From Schlegelella_A sp038241255 (lineage in GTDB: Bacteria; Pseudomonadota; Gammaproteobacteria; Burkholderiales; Burkholderiaceae_C): a stretch of DNA of 12,796 bases. The stretch lies in NCBI GenBank assembly GCA_038241255.1, contig JBBRFW010000089.1, forward strand, positions 1-12,796, given 5' to 3'. This document shows, piece by piece, positions 1-6,463 of the stretch; positions within the stretch are counted from its first letter, which is position 1, and each line of letters opens with the position of its first letter. A model generated the notes under the pieces. It was not told the origin of the DNA. It saw only the letters and a program-made list of their open reading frames with translations, and did no database searches. A program made the position numbers and the translations under genes.

Positions 1-1214
1 GCCTCGACCTCGGCCATCCGGTTGCGGTCGCTCAGGTAGTAGCGCATCACCTCGCCCGGCTTCTCGTAGCTCTGCGCGAGCTCCTCGATGTGCGCCTGCA
101 GCTGCTCGGGCTTGGCCTGCAGGTTCTGGCTGCGCACGAGCTCGGCGACGACGAGGCCGAGGCGGACGCGCCGCTCGGCCTGCGCCTGAAACATCTCCGG
201 CGGGATCGGCGTCGTGTCGGCGTCCTTGACGCCGCGCTTCTTCAGATCGGCGCGCATCTGCTCGACCATCCGCTCGGTCTCGCCGCCGACCAGCGACTTC
301 GGCACCTCGAGCTCGGCCGCCTTGACGAGCGCGTCCATCACGCTCGCCTTGTTGCGCGCCTGGACGCGGAACCTGACCTCGCGCTCGAGGTTTTTGCGCA
401 CGTCGGCACGCAGCGCCTCGACCGTGCCGCCGCCGATGCCGAGCGCCTTGGCGAGCGCCTCGTCGACCGGCGGCAGGTGCTGCGCCTCGATCTTCCTCAG
501 CGTGACGGTGAAGTCGGCTTCCTTACCGGCGACGTCGTTGCCCTGGTAGTCGGCCGGGAACGGGAGTGGGAAGGTCTTCGAGTCGCCCGCCTTCATGCCG
601 CGCACGGCACTGTCGAATTGCGCCAGCATCTGGCCTTCGCCGATCACGAACTGAAAGCCCTCGGCCTTGCCGCCGTCGAAGGGAACGCCGTCGACGGTGC
701 CTTCGAAGTCGATCGTGACGCGGTCGCCCTCGGCGGCGCCTTCGCTTGCCGGGCGCTGCTGGAAGGTGCGGCGCTGCTTGCGCAGGATCTCGATCGTCTT
801 GTCGACCGCCACGTCGGTGACCTCGGTCGTGACGCGCTCGACCTGCGCCTGCGACAGTTCGCCGAGCTTGACCTCGGGATAGACCTCAAAGGTCGCGTCG
901 AAGGCGATCTCGCCTTCGGGCGCCTCGGCCTTCTCGGTGATCCGCGGCGGGCCGGCGACGCGCAGCTTCGCTTCGTTGACGGCCTCGGAGAAGACCTGCC
1001 CGACCTTGTCGTTCAGAACTTCACTATGGACGGAGTAGCCGTAGCGCTGCGAGACGACGCTCATCGGCACCTTGCCCGGTCGGAAGCCGTCGGCGCGGAC
1101 CGTGCGCGAGAGGCGGCGCAGGCGCGACTCCACTTCGGAGGCGATCGTCGACGCCGGCAAGGTCAGGGTGATGCGCCGCTCGAGCTTGTCGAGCGTTTCA
1201 ACGTGGACGGCCAT
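1..1214 (-). CDS. tig: trigger factor (ribosome-associated chaperone and prolyl isomerase), 3' end outside window
   Basis: Trigger factor binds at the ribosome exit tunnel and holds nascent chains, with prolyl cis-trans isomerase activity. Read on the minus strand from the ATG at 1214, about 404 codons are visible and the frame runs off the left edge, so the extreme C-terminus is missing. The ribosome-binding signature GFRPGKVP is at residues 43-50. An FKBP-type isomerase domain follows at about residues 163-243, containing GDRVTIDFEGTVDG and FPADYQGNDVAGKEADF, and then the helical chaperone domain. The start is preceded by a weak GAAGAA-type ribosome-binding site. The tRNA-Leu gene ends 27 bases upstream on the same strand, so the two are probably transcribed together. 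In many proteobacteria clpP, clpX and lon follow tig, but that region is outside the window. Family identity is very secure. Confidence 0.96.
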   Translation of the reverse strand, partial: MAVHVETLDKLERRITLTLPASTIASEVESRLRRLSRTVRADGFRPGKVPMSVVSQRYGYSVHSEVLNDKVGQVFSEAVNEAKLRVAGPPRITEKAEAPEGEIAFDATFEVYPEVKLGELSQAQVERVTTEVTDVAVDKTIEILRKQRRTFQQRPASEGAAEGDRVTIDFEGTVDGVPFDGGKAEGFQFVIGEGQMLAQFDSAVRGMKAGDSKTFPLPFPADYQGNDVAGKEADFTVTLRKIEAQHLPPVDEALAKALGIGGGTVEALRADVRKNLEREVRFRVQARNKASVMDALVKAAELEVPKSLVGGETERMVEQMRADLKKRGVKDADTTPIPPEMFQAQAERRVRLGLVVAELVRSQNLQAKPEQLQAHIEELAQSYEKPGEVMRYYLSDRNRMAEVE

Positions 1215-1241
1215 GATGTTCTTCGGTCTTTCGAGAGAGTC

Positions 1242-1328
1242 TGGTGCGCGGGGTCGGACTCGAACCGACACGCCGGTGAAGGCGTCAGGACCTAAACCTG
1301 GTGCGTCTACCAATTTCGCCACCCGCGC
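1242..1328 (-). tRNA. tRNA-Leu, anticodon UAG
   Basis: The minus strand folds as an 87-base class II tRNA with an encoded CCA end (plus strand tgg at 1242-1244). The seven-base acceptor arms pair perfectly (GCGCGGG with CCCGCGC). The D-arm has the leucine-type sequence GGCGAAATTGGTAGACGC, the T-arm contains GGTTCGAGTCC, and there is a variable arm. The anticodon loop is TTTAGGT, giving anticodon UAG (plus strand 1292-1294), which reads CUA/CUG-family leucine codons. The lowest pair of the anticodon stem is a C-A mismatch. The body matches the known Escherichia coli tRNA-Leu(UAG) pattern closely. Confidence 0.97.
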
Positions 1329-1345
1329 GGCGGAGGCAGCTCGAT

Positions 1346-1351
1346 AGTTTA
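1346..1351 (-). promoter_or_regulatory. possible -10 element of the tRNA-Leu/tig transcript
   Basis: TAAACT on the minus strand matches four of six bases of the sigma-70 -10 consensus. It would start transcription about 10 bases before the tRNA. No acceptable -35 hexamer is seen 16-18 bases upstream (the position holds CCCGGG), so this is a weak call based on position. Confidence 0.25.
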
Positions 1352-1358
1352 CCGGCTC

Positions 1359-1384
1359 GCCCGTGAAGCCCGGGCTAGACGGGC
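1359..1384. promoter_or_regulatory. 26-bp near-perfect palindrome between tRNA-Leu and hpnC
   Basis: The core is a perfect 10-bp palindrome, AGCCCGGGCT at 1367-1376. It is flanked at equal distance by GCCCGT (1359-1364) and ACGGGC (1379-1384), which are inverted copies. Eleven of 13 positions in each half match. It lies in the divergent gap between the tRNA-Leu/tig transcript and hpnC, so it could be an operator acting on either side, or a stem-loop in the hpnC leader. It cannot be a terminator for flanking genes because both point away from it. No binding protein can be named. Confidence 0.5.
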
Positions 1385-1417
1385 ACGTCGGCCGCCGTGC
1401 ATGGAGAATCCGAGCCG

Positions 1418-2302
1418 GTGGGCGTCGATCACTACGAAAACTTCCCGGTGGCCTCGTGGCTTTGTCCGCCGGAGCTGCGGGCGCCGATCGCGGCGATCTA
1501 TCGCTTCGCACGCTGCGCTGACGACATCGCCGACGAAGGCCCGGCGAAAGCGGACGAGCGTCTCGCCGACCTTGCCGCCTTTCGCGCGGATCTGTTCGCC
1601 GTCGCGGCGGGAACGTCGCCGTCGCCGCGATGGCCGGAAGTCTTTGGTCCGCTCGCGGGCGCCCTCACCCGCCATCGCCTGCCGGTGCCGTTTCTGACCG
1701 ACCTTCTCGACGCCTTCGCGCAGGACGCGGTGCAGACGCGCTACCGAGACCGGGCCGGGCTGCTCGACTACTGTCGTCGCTCGGCCAACCCGATCGGGCG
1801 TCTCCTCCTTCATCTTTACGGCATCGACGCGCCGGTGGCGCTGGCCCAGTCCGACGCGATCTGCAGCGCTTTGCAGCTCGCCAACTTCTGGCAGGACCTC
1901 GGCGTCGACGCAGCGCGCGGGCGCCTGTACGTACCCGCGGCGGATGCGCAGCGCCACGGCGTCGAGGCGCAGGATCTGCTCGGCCGCCACGACAGCGACC
2001 GGGTGCGCGCGCTCGTCGCCGACCTGGTCGCGTGGGCTCGCGAGCTCATGCAGTCGGGCGCGCCGCTCGTGCATTCGATCGCCGGCCGGGCTGGCTGGGA
2101 GCTTCGTCTCGTCGTCCAGGGCGGGCTGCGCATCCTCGAGCGAATCGACCGCCTCGGCGGCGCCACCCTCCTCGCGCGGCCGACCATCGGCGTCGCCGAC
2201 GCGCCGCTGCTGGCCTGGCGCGCGCTGGCGATGCGCAGGCGCGGCGATGAAAGCGCCGCCCGCGCGCCCGCGCCGCGCGTCGATCCGCCCAGGCTGCCAT
2301 GA
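1418..2302 (+). CDS. hpnC: hydroxysqualene synthase HpnC
   Basis: HpnC belongs to the squalene/phytoene synthase family. In the three-enzyme bacterial route it converts presqualene diphosphate to hydroxysqualene, the middle step from farnesyl diphosphate to squalene for hopanoid (or other triterpene) synthesis. With the GTG at 1418 the protein has 294 residues and opens with the usual HpnC N-terminus, DHYENFPVAS. The first aspartate-rich motif DDIAD is at 35-39 and the second, NFWQDLGVD, at 156-164; both bind Mg-diphosphate in this family. A GTG at 1397 would add seven residues, but GGAGA at 1403-1407 is well placed only for 1418. The ATG at 1401 is out of frame. The stop overlaps the hpnD start by 4 bases, so translation is probably coupled. 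Confidence 0.93.
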   Translation: MGVDHYENFPVASWLCPPELRAPIAAIYRFARCADDIADEGPAKADERLADLAAFRADLFAVAAGTSPSPRWPEVFGPLAGALTRHRLPVPFLTDLLDAFAQDAVQTRYRDRAGLLDYCRRSANPIGRLLLHLYGIDAPVALAQSDAICSALQLANFWQDLGVDAARGRLYVPAADAQRHGVEAQDLLGRHDSDRVRALVADLVAWARELMQSGAPLVHSIAGRAGWELRLVVQGGLRILERIDRLGGATLLARPTIGVADAPLLAWRALAMRRRGDESAARAPAPRVDPPRLP

Positions 2303-3138
2303 GCACGCCGGAGGAATACGTCCAGGAAAAGGCCGCCGCGAGCGGCTCGAGCTTCTACTACGCCTTCTTGTTCCTGACGCCGCCGCGGCGCGCCGCGATC
2401 ACCGCGTTCTACGCCTTCTGCCGCGAGGTCGACGACGTGGCCGACGAGGTGACCGACGCGGGTGTTGCCGGCGCGAAGCTCGCCTGGTGGCGCAGCGAAG
2501 TCGGCGCCGCGTTCACCGGGCACCCTAGCCATCCGGCGATGCAAGCGCTGATCCCGCATGCGGCCGCTTATGGCATCGAGCCCCGCCATCTGCTGGCGGT
2601 GATCGAGGGCTGCCGGATGGACCTGGACCAGTCGCGCTATCTGGATTTCGCCGGGCTTGCACGCTATTGCGACCTCGTCGCCGGCGTCGTGGGCGAGGTC
2701 GCCGCCAACATCTTCGGGCGAACGCTGCCATCGACCGTCGACTACGCGCACCGCCTCGGCCTGGCCATGCAACTCACCAACATTGTCCGCGACGTCGGCG
2801 ACGACGCACGACGCGGCCGGATCTACCTGCCGATGAGCGAGCTGAAGCAGTTCGACGTCAAGGCGGCCGAGATCCTCGAGCGCAAGTACAGCGATCGCTT
2901 CACCGCGCTCATGCGATTGCAGGCCGAGCGTGCGCACCGGACCTACGACGAGGCGCTGGCGCTCCTTAGCGACGTCGACCGCGCGGCGCAGAAGCCGGGC
3001 TTGATGATGGCCAACATCTACCGCAGCTTGCTGCGTGAGATCGAGGCCGACGACTTCGCCGTCCTGCACCAGCGCATTTCGCTGACACCCATCAGGAAGC
3101 TCTGGATCGCGATGCAGACCAACTGGCGGGGCCGATGA
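2299..3138 (+). CDS. hpnD: presqualene diphosphate synthase HpnD
   Basis: HpnD condenses two farnesyl diphosphate molecules to presqualene diphosphate, the first committed step of squalene formation. The 279-residue protein is a complete squalene/phytoene synthase-family member. It starts with YVQEKAAASGSSFYYAF, typical of HpnD. The first aspartate-rich motif DDVADE lies at 45-50 and the second, NIVRDVGDDARRGRIYLP, at about 161-178. The ATG overlaps the hpnC stop (ATGA), and its own stop overlaps the hpnE start in the same way, so hpnC, hpnD and hpnE form one coupled operon. HpnC and HpnD are paralogues; the N-terminal sequence and gene order separate them here. Confidence 0.94.
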   Translation: MSTPEEYVQEKAAASGSSFYYAFLFLTPPRRAAITAFYAFCREVDDVADEVTDAGVAGAKLAWWRSEVGAAFTGHPSHPAMQALIPHAAAYGIEPRHLLAVIEGCRMDLDQSRYLDFAGLARYCDLVAGVVGEVAANIFGRTLPSTVDYAHRLGLAMQLTNIVRDVGDDARRGRIYLPMSELKQFDVKAAEILERKYSDRFTALMRLQAERAHRTYDEALALLSDVDRAAQKPGLMMANIYRSLLREIEADDFAVLHQRISLTPIRKLWIAMQTNWRGR

Positions 3139-4451
3139 ACACCGGCGCGCGCGTGAGGCCGGGCCCGGACGTCGCGGTCGTCGGCGCCGGTTGGGCAGGG
3201 CTGGCCGCCGCCGTCGAGGCGACGCGCGCCGGCGCCCGGGTCACGCTGCTCGAGATGGCGGCCGGCGCGGGCGGTCGCGCCCGCGACGTCGTGTCGCACG
3301 GAACCGTCCTCGACAACGGCCAGCACATCTGCATCGGTGCCTACGCCGAGACGCTGCGCCTGCTGCGCGAGGTCGGCGTGGCCGAGTCGGCAGCGTTCGA
3401 GCGCATGCCGCTGAGGCTCGTCGACGTGCAGGGCCGCGGCCTGCGTCTGCATGCCGGTAGGCCGCTACCGGCGTTCGTGCTCGCGGTGCTCGGCCGCCGC
3501 GGGTGGTCGTGGCGGGAGCGTCTCGCCTTGCTTCGAGTGGCAGCGCGCTGGCGGCGCTCGGGCTTCCACTGCGCGGCGCAGGACACAGTCGCCGAGCTCG
3601 CCGCCGACTTGCCCGCTTCCGTGCGGCACGACTTCATCGAGCCGCTCTGTGTCGCGGCGTTGAACACGCCTGCCGAGGCGGCGAGCGGAACGGTCTTCCT
3701 GCGCGTGCTTCGCGACGCCCTCACGGGAAGCCCTGGCTCGGCCGATCTGCTCCTTCCGCGCATCGGTCTCGGCGCAGTCTTCCCCGCGCCGGCGCTCGCC
3801 TGGCTCGGGCGGCGCGGCGCGACCGTGCGGCTCGGCCATCGCGTCGATCGCGTGGAGCGCGGCGGCGAGGGCTGGCGCGTCGATACCATCCCAGTCGATC
3901 GCGTCATCATCGCCACGAGCGCGGTCGAGGCGGCGCGACTCGCCCTGCCGCATGCGGCGGCATGGGCGGCAACGGCCGCTGCGTTCCACCACGAACCGAT
4001 CGCGACCGTCTACGCCCGAAGCGCCGGCTGCACCTTGCCCGCGCCGATGCTGTCCTTGCGCGCCGATGCGGCGCGGCCGGCGCAGTTCGTCTTCGATCGC
4101 GGCCGGCTCGGTGGCGAGGTCGGGCTGCTCGCCTTCGTCATCAGCGGTGCGCGGCCCTGGGTCGCACGCGGCATTGAGGCGATCGAGGCGGCGACGCTCG
4201 CGCAGGCTCGCGCCGAGCTTGCCGCCTTCCTGCGATCGCCGCTCGGAATCGTCCGCACGGTGATCGAGAAGCGGGCGACCTTCGCCTGCACTCCGGGCCT
4301 GGTGCGCCCGCCGTCGATGGTCGCGCCGGGCCTGTTCGCCAGCGGCGACTACATCGACGGCCCGTACCCGGCGACGCTCGAAGGCGCGGTGCGTAGCGGC
4401 GTCGCCGCGGCGCGCGCCGCGAGTGGCCGATCGGGCGAGAATTCGGCATGA
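3135..4451 (+). CDS. hpnE: hydroxysqualene dehydroxylase HpnE (FAD-dependent)
   Basis: HpnE reduces hydroxysqualene to squalene and finishes the HpnCDE pathway. It belongs to the FAD-dependent amine oxidase/phytoene desaturase superfamily. The 438-residue protein begins with a dinucleotide-binding fold: VAVVGAGWAG with the glycines at 17, 19 and 22, and Glu40 at the end of the second strand to bind the ribose. This is followed by GGRARD. Near the C-terminus, ASGDYIDGPYPATLEGAVRSG is the usual FAD-contacting segment of this superfamily. The start overlaps the hpnD stop by 4 bases. The specific HpnE call rests on the hpnC-hpnD neighbourhood as well as family membership. No squalene-hopene cyclase is present in the window. 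Confidence 0.92.
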   Translation: MNTGARVRPGPDVAVVGAGWAGLAAAVEATRAGARVTLLEMAAGAGGRARDVVSHGTVLDNGQHICIGAYAETLRLLREVGVAESAAFERMPLRLVDVQGRGLRLHAGRPLPAFVLAVLGRRGWSWRERLALLRVAARWRRSGFHCAAQDTVAELAADLPASVRHDFIEPLCVAALNTPAEAASGTVFLRVLRDALTGSPGSADLLLPRIGLGAVFPAPALAWLGRRGATVRLGHRVDRVERGGEGWRVDTIPVDRVIIATSAVEAARLALPHAAAWAATAAAFHHEPIATVYARSAGCTLPAPMLSLRADAARPAQFVFDRGRLGGEVGLLAFVISGARPWVARGIEAIEAATLAQARAELAAFLRSPLGIVRTVIEKRATFACTPGLVRPPSMVAPGLFASGDYIDGPYPATLEGAVRSGVAAARAASGRSGENSA

Positions 4452-4474
4452 ACGATCCGGCATGAAGAACCCCC

Positions 4475-5242
4475 ATGAGACGAAGCGAAGAACGCCGCCT
4501 CACCATCCAGGTGCTCGAGCGCGCCTTCGGTCTGCTCGACCTGCTGGCGTCGCATCAGGAGCCCGTGGCACTCAAGCAGATCAGCGAGCAGAGCGGGCTG
4601 CATCCCTCGACCGCGCACCGAATCCTCAACGACCTCACGATCGGCCGCTACGTCGACCGCCCCGAGCCGGGAAGCTACCGGCTCGGCATGCGCTTGCTCG
4701 AGCTCGGCAACCTGGTCAAGGCCCGCCTCGACGTTCGCGACGCCGCGCTCGGGCCTATGCGCGAGCTCCACAAACTGACCCACCAGCCGGTGAACCTGTC
4801 GATGCGCCAGGGCGACGAGATCGTCTACGTCGAGCGAACCTACAGCGAACGCTCGGGGATGCAGGTCGTTCGAGCCGTCGGCGGGCGGGCGCCGCTTCAC
4901 CTCACTTCCGTCGGCAAGCTCTTCCTCGCCAACGACGACGCGCAGCGCGTTCGCGCCTACGCAGCGCGCACCGGCCTCGCCGGCCACACGCGCAACAGCA
5001 TCACCGAGCTGGCCAAGCTCGAGCGCGAGCTTGCGCGGGTGAGCCAATACGGCCCCGCGCGCGACGACGAGGAGCTCGAGCTCGGCGTTCGCTGTATGGC
5101 CGCGGGGATCCTCGACGACCAGGGCAAGCTCGTCGCCGGACTCTCGATCTCGGCGCCCGCTGACCGCCTGGAGGAGGGCTGGCTCGAGCGACTGCGCGCC
5201 ACGGCGGCTCGTATCTCGGCGAGCCTCGGCCACCGCGCCTAA
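4475..5242 (+). CDS. IclR-family transcriptional regulator
   Basis: The 255-residue protein has an N-terminal winged helix-turn-helix at about residues 11-70 (QVLERAFGLLDLLASHQEP, then LKQISEQSGLHPSTAHRIL as the helix-turn-helix). An IclR effector-binding domain follows to the end, with the characteristic APLHLTSVGKLFLA and GVRCMAAGILDDQGKLVAGL segments. IclR proteins usually bind small organic acids or aromatics and control nearby catabolic genes as dimers; the ligand here cannot be told. It starts 23 bases after hpnE on the same strand, so it may share the hpn transcript. Its ribosome-binding site is weak (GAAGAA about 6 bases upstream). No obvious catabolic target lies next to it, which is unusual for the family. 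It converges with the PBP gene downstream. Confidence 0.93.
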   Translation: MRRSEERRLTIQVLERAFGLLDLLASHQEPVALKQISEQSGLHPSTAHRILNDLTIGRYVDRPEPGSYRLGMRLLELGNLVKARLDVRDAALGPMRELHKLTHQPVNLSMRQGDEIVYVERTYSERSGMQVVRAVGGRAPLHLTSVGKLFLANDDAQRVRAYAARTGLAGHTRNSITELAKLERELARVSQYGPARDDEELELGVRCMAAGILDDQGKLVAGLSISAPADRLEEGWLERLRATAARISASLGHRA

Positions 5243-5255
5243 CAGGTGGGGCGAG

Positions 5256-5273
5256 CGGCGGCAGACGCCGCCG
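5256..5273. terminator. GC-rich stem-loop in the convergent gap, possible shared terminator
   Basis: CGGCGGC (5256-5262) pairs with GCCGCCG (5267-5273) around the four-base loop AGAC, giving a perfect 7-bp stem in the 38-base gap between the IclR stop and the PBP stop. Neither strand has a T tract after the stem, so intrinsic termination would be inefficient. Its position between convergent genes is the main support. Confidence 0.4.
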
Positions 5274-5280
5274 GCGAAGG

Positions 5281-6324
5281 TCAGAGCGTCGGCTTGTGGG
5301 CGCCGAGCGCGGCCGGAACGACCCCCGGCACCGATGCCGTGACCCAGCGCCGGACCCGCTCAGCGTCGCCGATGCGCGAGTACTTGCCGGCCGAATCGAG
5401 GAACACCATGATCAGGTGCCGCCCCGCCAGCTTGGCCTGCATCACCAGGCAGCGTCCCGCTTCCGAGATATAGCCGGTCTTCTGCAGGCCGATGTCCCAC
5501 TCCGGGCTTTTGACGAGACCGTTCGTGTTGCGGAACTGAACGGCCCGGTTACCAACCTCGACCATGTATTCCGGCGACGTCGACAGCTCGCGGATGATCT
5601 GCACTTCGTGGGCGGCCTTGACGAGCGTCGCCAGGTCGCGAGCGCTCGACTGATTGTTGCTCGACAGCCCCGTGGGCTCGACGTAGTGCGTGTCGTTCAT
5701 GCCGAGCACGCGTGCCTTCTGGTTCATCGCCGCGACGAAAGCGGTCAAGCCGCCGGGAAAGCTTCGACCGAGGGCGTGCGCGGCGCGGTTCTCGGATGAC
5801 ATCAGCGCCAGATGCAGCATCTCCTCCCGACGCAGCTGGGTGCCGACGCGCAGGCGGGAGCGGCTGCCCTTCTCGGTGTCGATGTCGTCGTCGGTGATCG
5901 TGATCGGCTCGTCGAGGGGCAGGTGCGCCTCGGTGACGATGACCGCGGTCATGAGCTTGGTGAGCGAGGCGATCGGCAGCACCGCCTGGGAGTTCTTGCT
6001 GAACAGGACCTCGTCGGTGTCCTGGTCGACGATCAGTGCGACGCCGGACTTGAGCTCGAGCGAGTCGGCCGACTGGTGCAGCCCGATCATCTGGCCGAAC
6101 GACGGCTTGGCCGGCTCGATATGGACCAGCGAGACATGGCGCAGGCCGTGACGGCCCGCGGGGACGACCAGGACCTGGCGAACCCTGGCGTGGGTTGCGA
6201 TGCGGGCCAGCCGCGTGGACGCTGCACGGCTCTTCGCGGATTCGACCGGCGCCTTGACGGACGATGCGACGCAGGCGCCGGCGAAGGCCAGCGAGAGCAG
6301 CGCGGAGAAAAGCTTGGAAATCAT
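5281..6324 (-). CDS. pbpG: periplasmic D-alanyl-D-alanine endopeptidase/carboxypeptidase, PBP7-like (peptidase S11)
   Basis: This is a low-molecular-mass penicillin-binding protein that trims or cleaves peptidoglycan cross-links in the periplasm. With the ATG at 6324 it has 347 residues and opens with a signal peptide (MISKLFSALLSLAFAGACVA). The catalytic motifs are all present: SLTK at 120-123 (acylated Ser120), SEN at 177-179 and KTG at 282-284. GVALIVDQDTDEVLFSKN before SLTK and NTNGLV before KTG are typical of the PBP7/PbpG branch. An upstream ATG at 6381 would add 19 residues ahead of the signal sequence and is less likely. There is no clear C-terminal amphipathic anchor helix like that of DacA/PBP5, which favours PbpG. 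The gene is transcribed away from leuA with its own likely promoter, and its 3' end faces the IclR gene. Confidence 0.9.
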   Translation of the reverse strand: MISKLFSALLSLAFAGACVASSVKAPVESAKSRAASTRLARIATHARVRQVLVVPAGRHGLRHVSLVHIEPAKPSFGQMIGLHQSADSLELKSGVALIVDQDTDEVLFSKNSQAVLPIASLTKLMTAVIVTEAHLPLDEPITITDDDIDTEKGSRSRLRVGTQLRREEMLHLALMSSENRAAHALGRSFPGGLTAFVAAMNQKARVLGMNDTHYVEPTGLSSNNQSSARDLATLVKAAHEVQIIRELSTSPEYMVEVGNRAVQFRNTNGLVKSPEWDIGLQKTGYISEAGRCLVMQAKLAGRHLIMVFLDSAGKYSRIGDAERVRRWVTASVPGVVPAALGAHKPTL

Positions 6325-6356
6325 CGGCAAAGGACGTCCTCTGGGGCAGCGGCGCG

Positions 6357-6385
6357 AGTCTATGGGAGCCAGGAAAAACACGCAA
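6357..6385 (-). promoter_or_regulatory. candidate sigma-70 promoter of pbpG
   Basis: On the minus strand TTGCGT (6380-6385) and TAGACT (6357-6362) are separated by exactly 17 bases, matching three of six and four of six consensus bases. The predicted start would give a short leader before the ATG at 6324. The -35 lies inside the dyad at 6371-6410. Confidence 0.4.
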
Positions 6386-6410
6386 GATCAAAAGCTTGCA
6401 TGGTTTTCCT
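6371..6410. promoter_or_regulatory. 40-bp concentric dyad between pbpG and leuA
   Basis: AGGAAAA (6371-6377) and TTTTCCT (6404-6410) form outer arms, and GCAAG (6382-6386) and CTTGC (6395-6399) form inner arms. Both pairs share the same centre (between 6390 and 6391). About 15 of 20 positions pair. It covers the pbpG -35 region, so it could be an operator. On the minus strand the inner stem is followed by GTGTTTTT, so it could instead act as a weak terminator for leuA. Confidence 0.4.
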
Positions 6411-6463
6411 AAAGTGAGACCGAAGCCACGAAAAGGGCCCCCTCCGCACCCTCGCCATCCGCT

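Noticed and set aside
90..1295. 401-codon open frame on the plus strand across the tig region
   Set aside because: It is antisense to trigger factor, whose minus-strand translation carries clear family motifs; the frame stays open because of GC-rich codon bias, and it runs into the tRNA.
1401..1697. ATG at 1401 as the hpnC start
   Set aside because: It is in a different frame and gives an arginine-rich product; the HpnC frame starts at GTG 1418 (or GTG 1397).
1816..3069. 417-codon minus-strand frame antisense to hpnC and hpnD
   Set aside because: The plus-strand genes have intact catalytic motifs and overlapping starts and stops; the antisense product is low-complexity.
6411..6463. GGGCCC-type repeats just after leuA as a terminator
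   Set aside because: The arms leave no room for a loop and the following T run is short, so it is not a credible intrinsic terminator.
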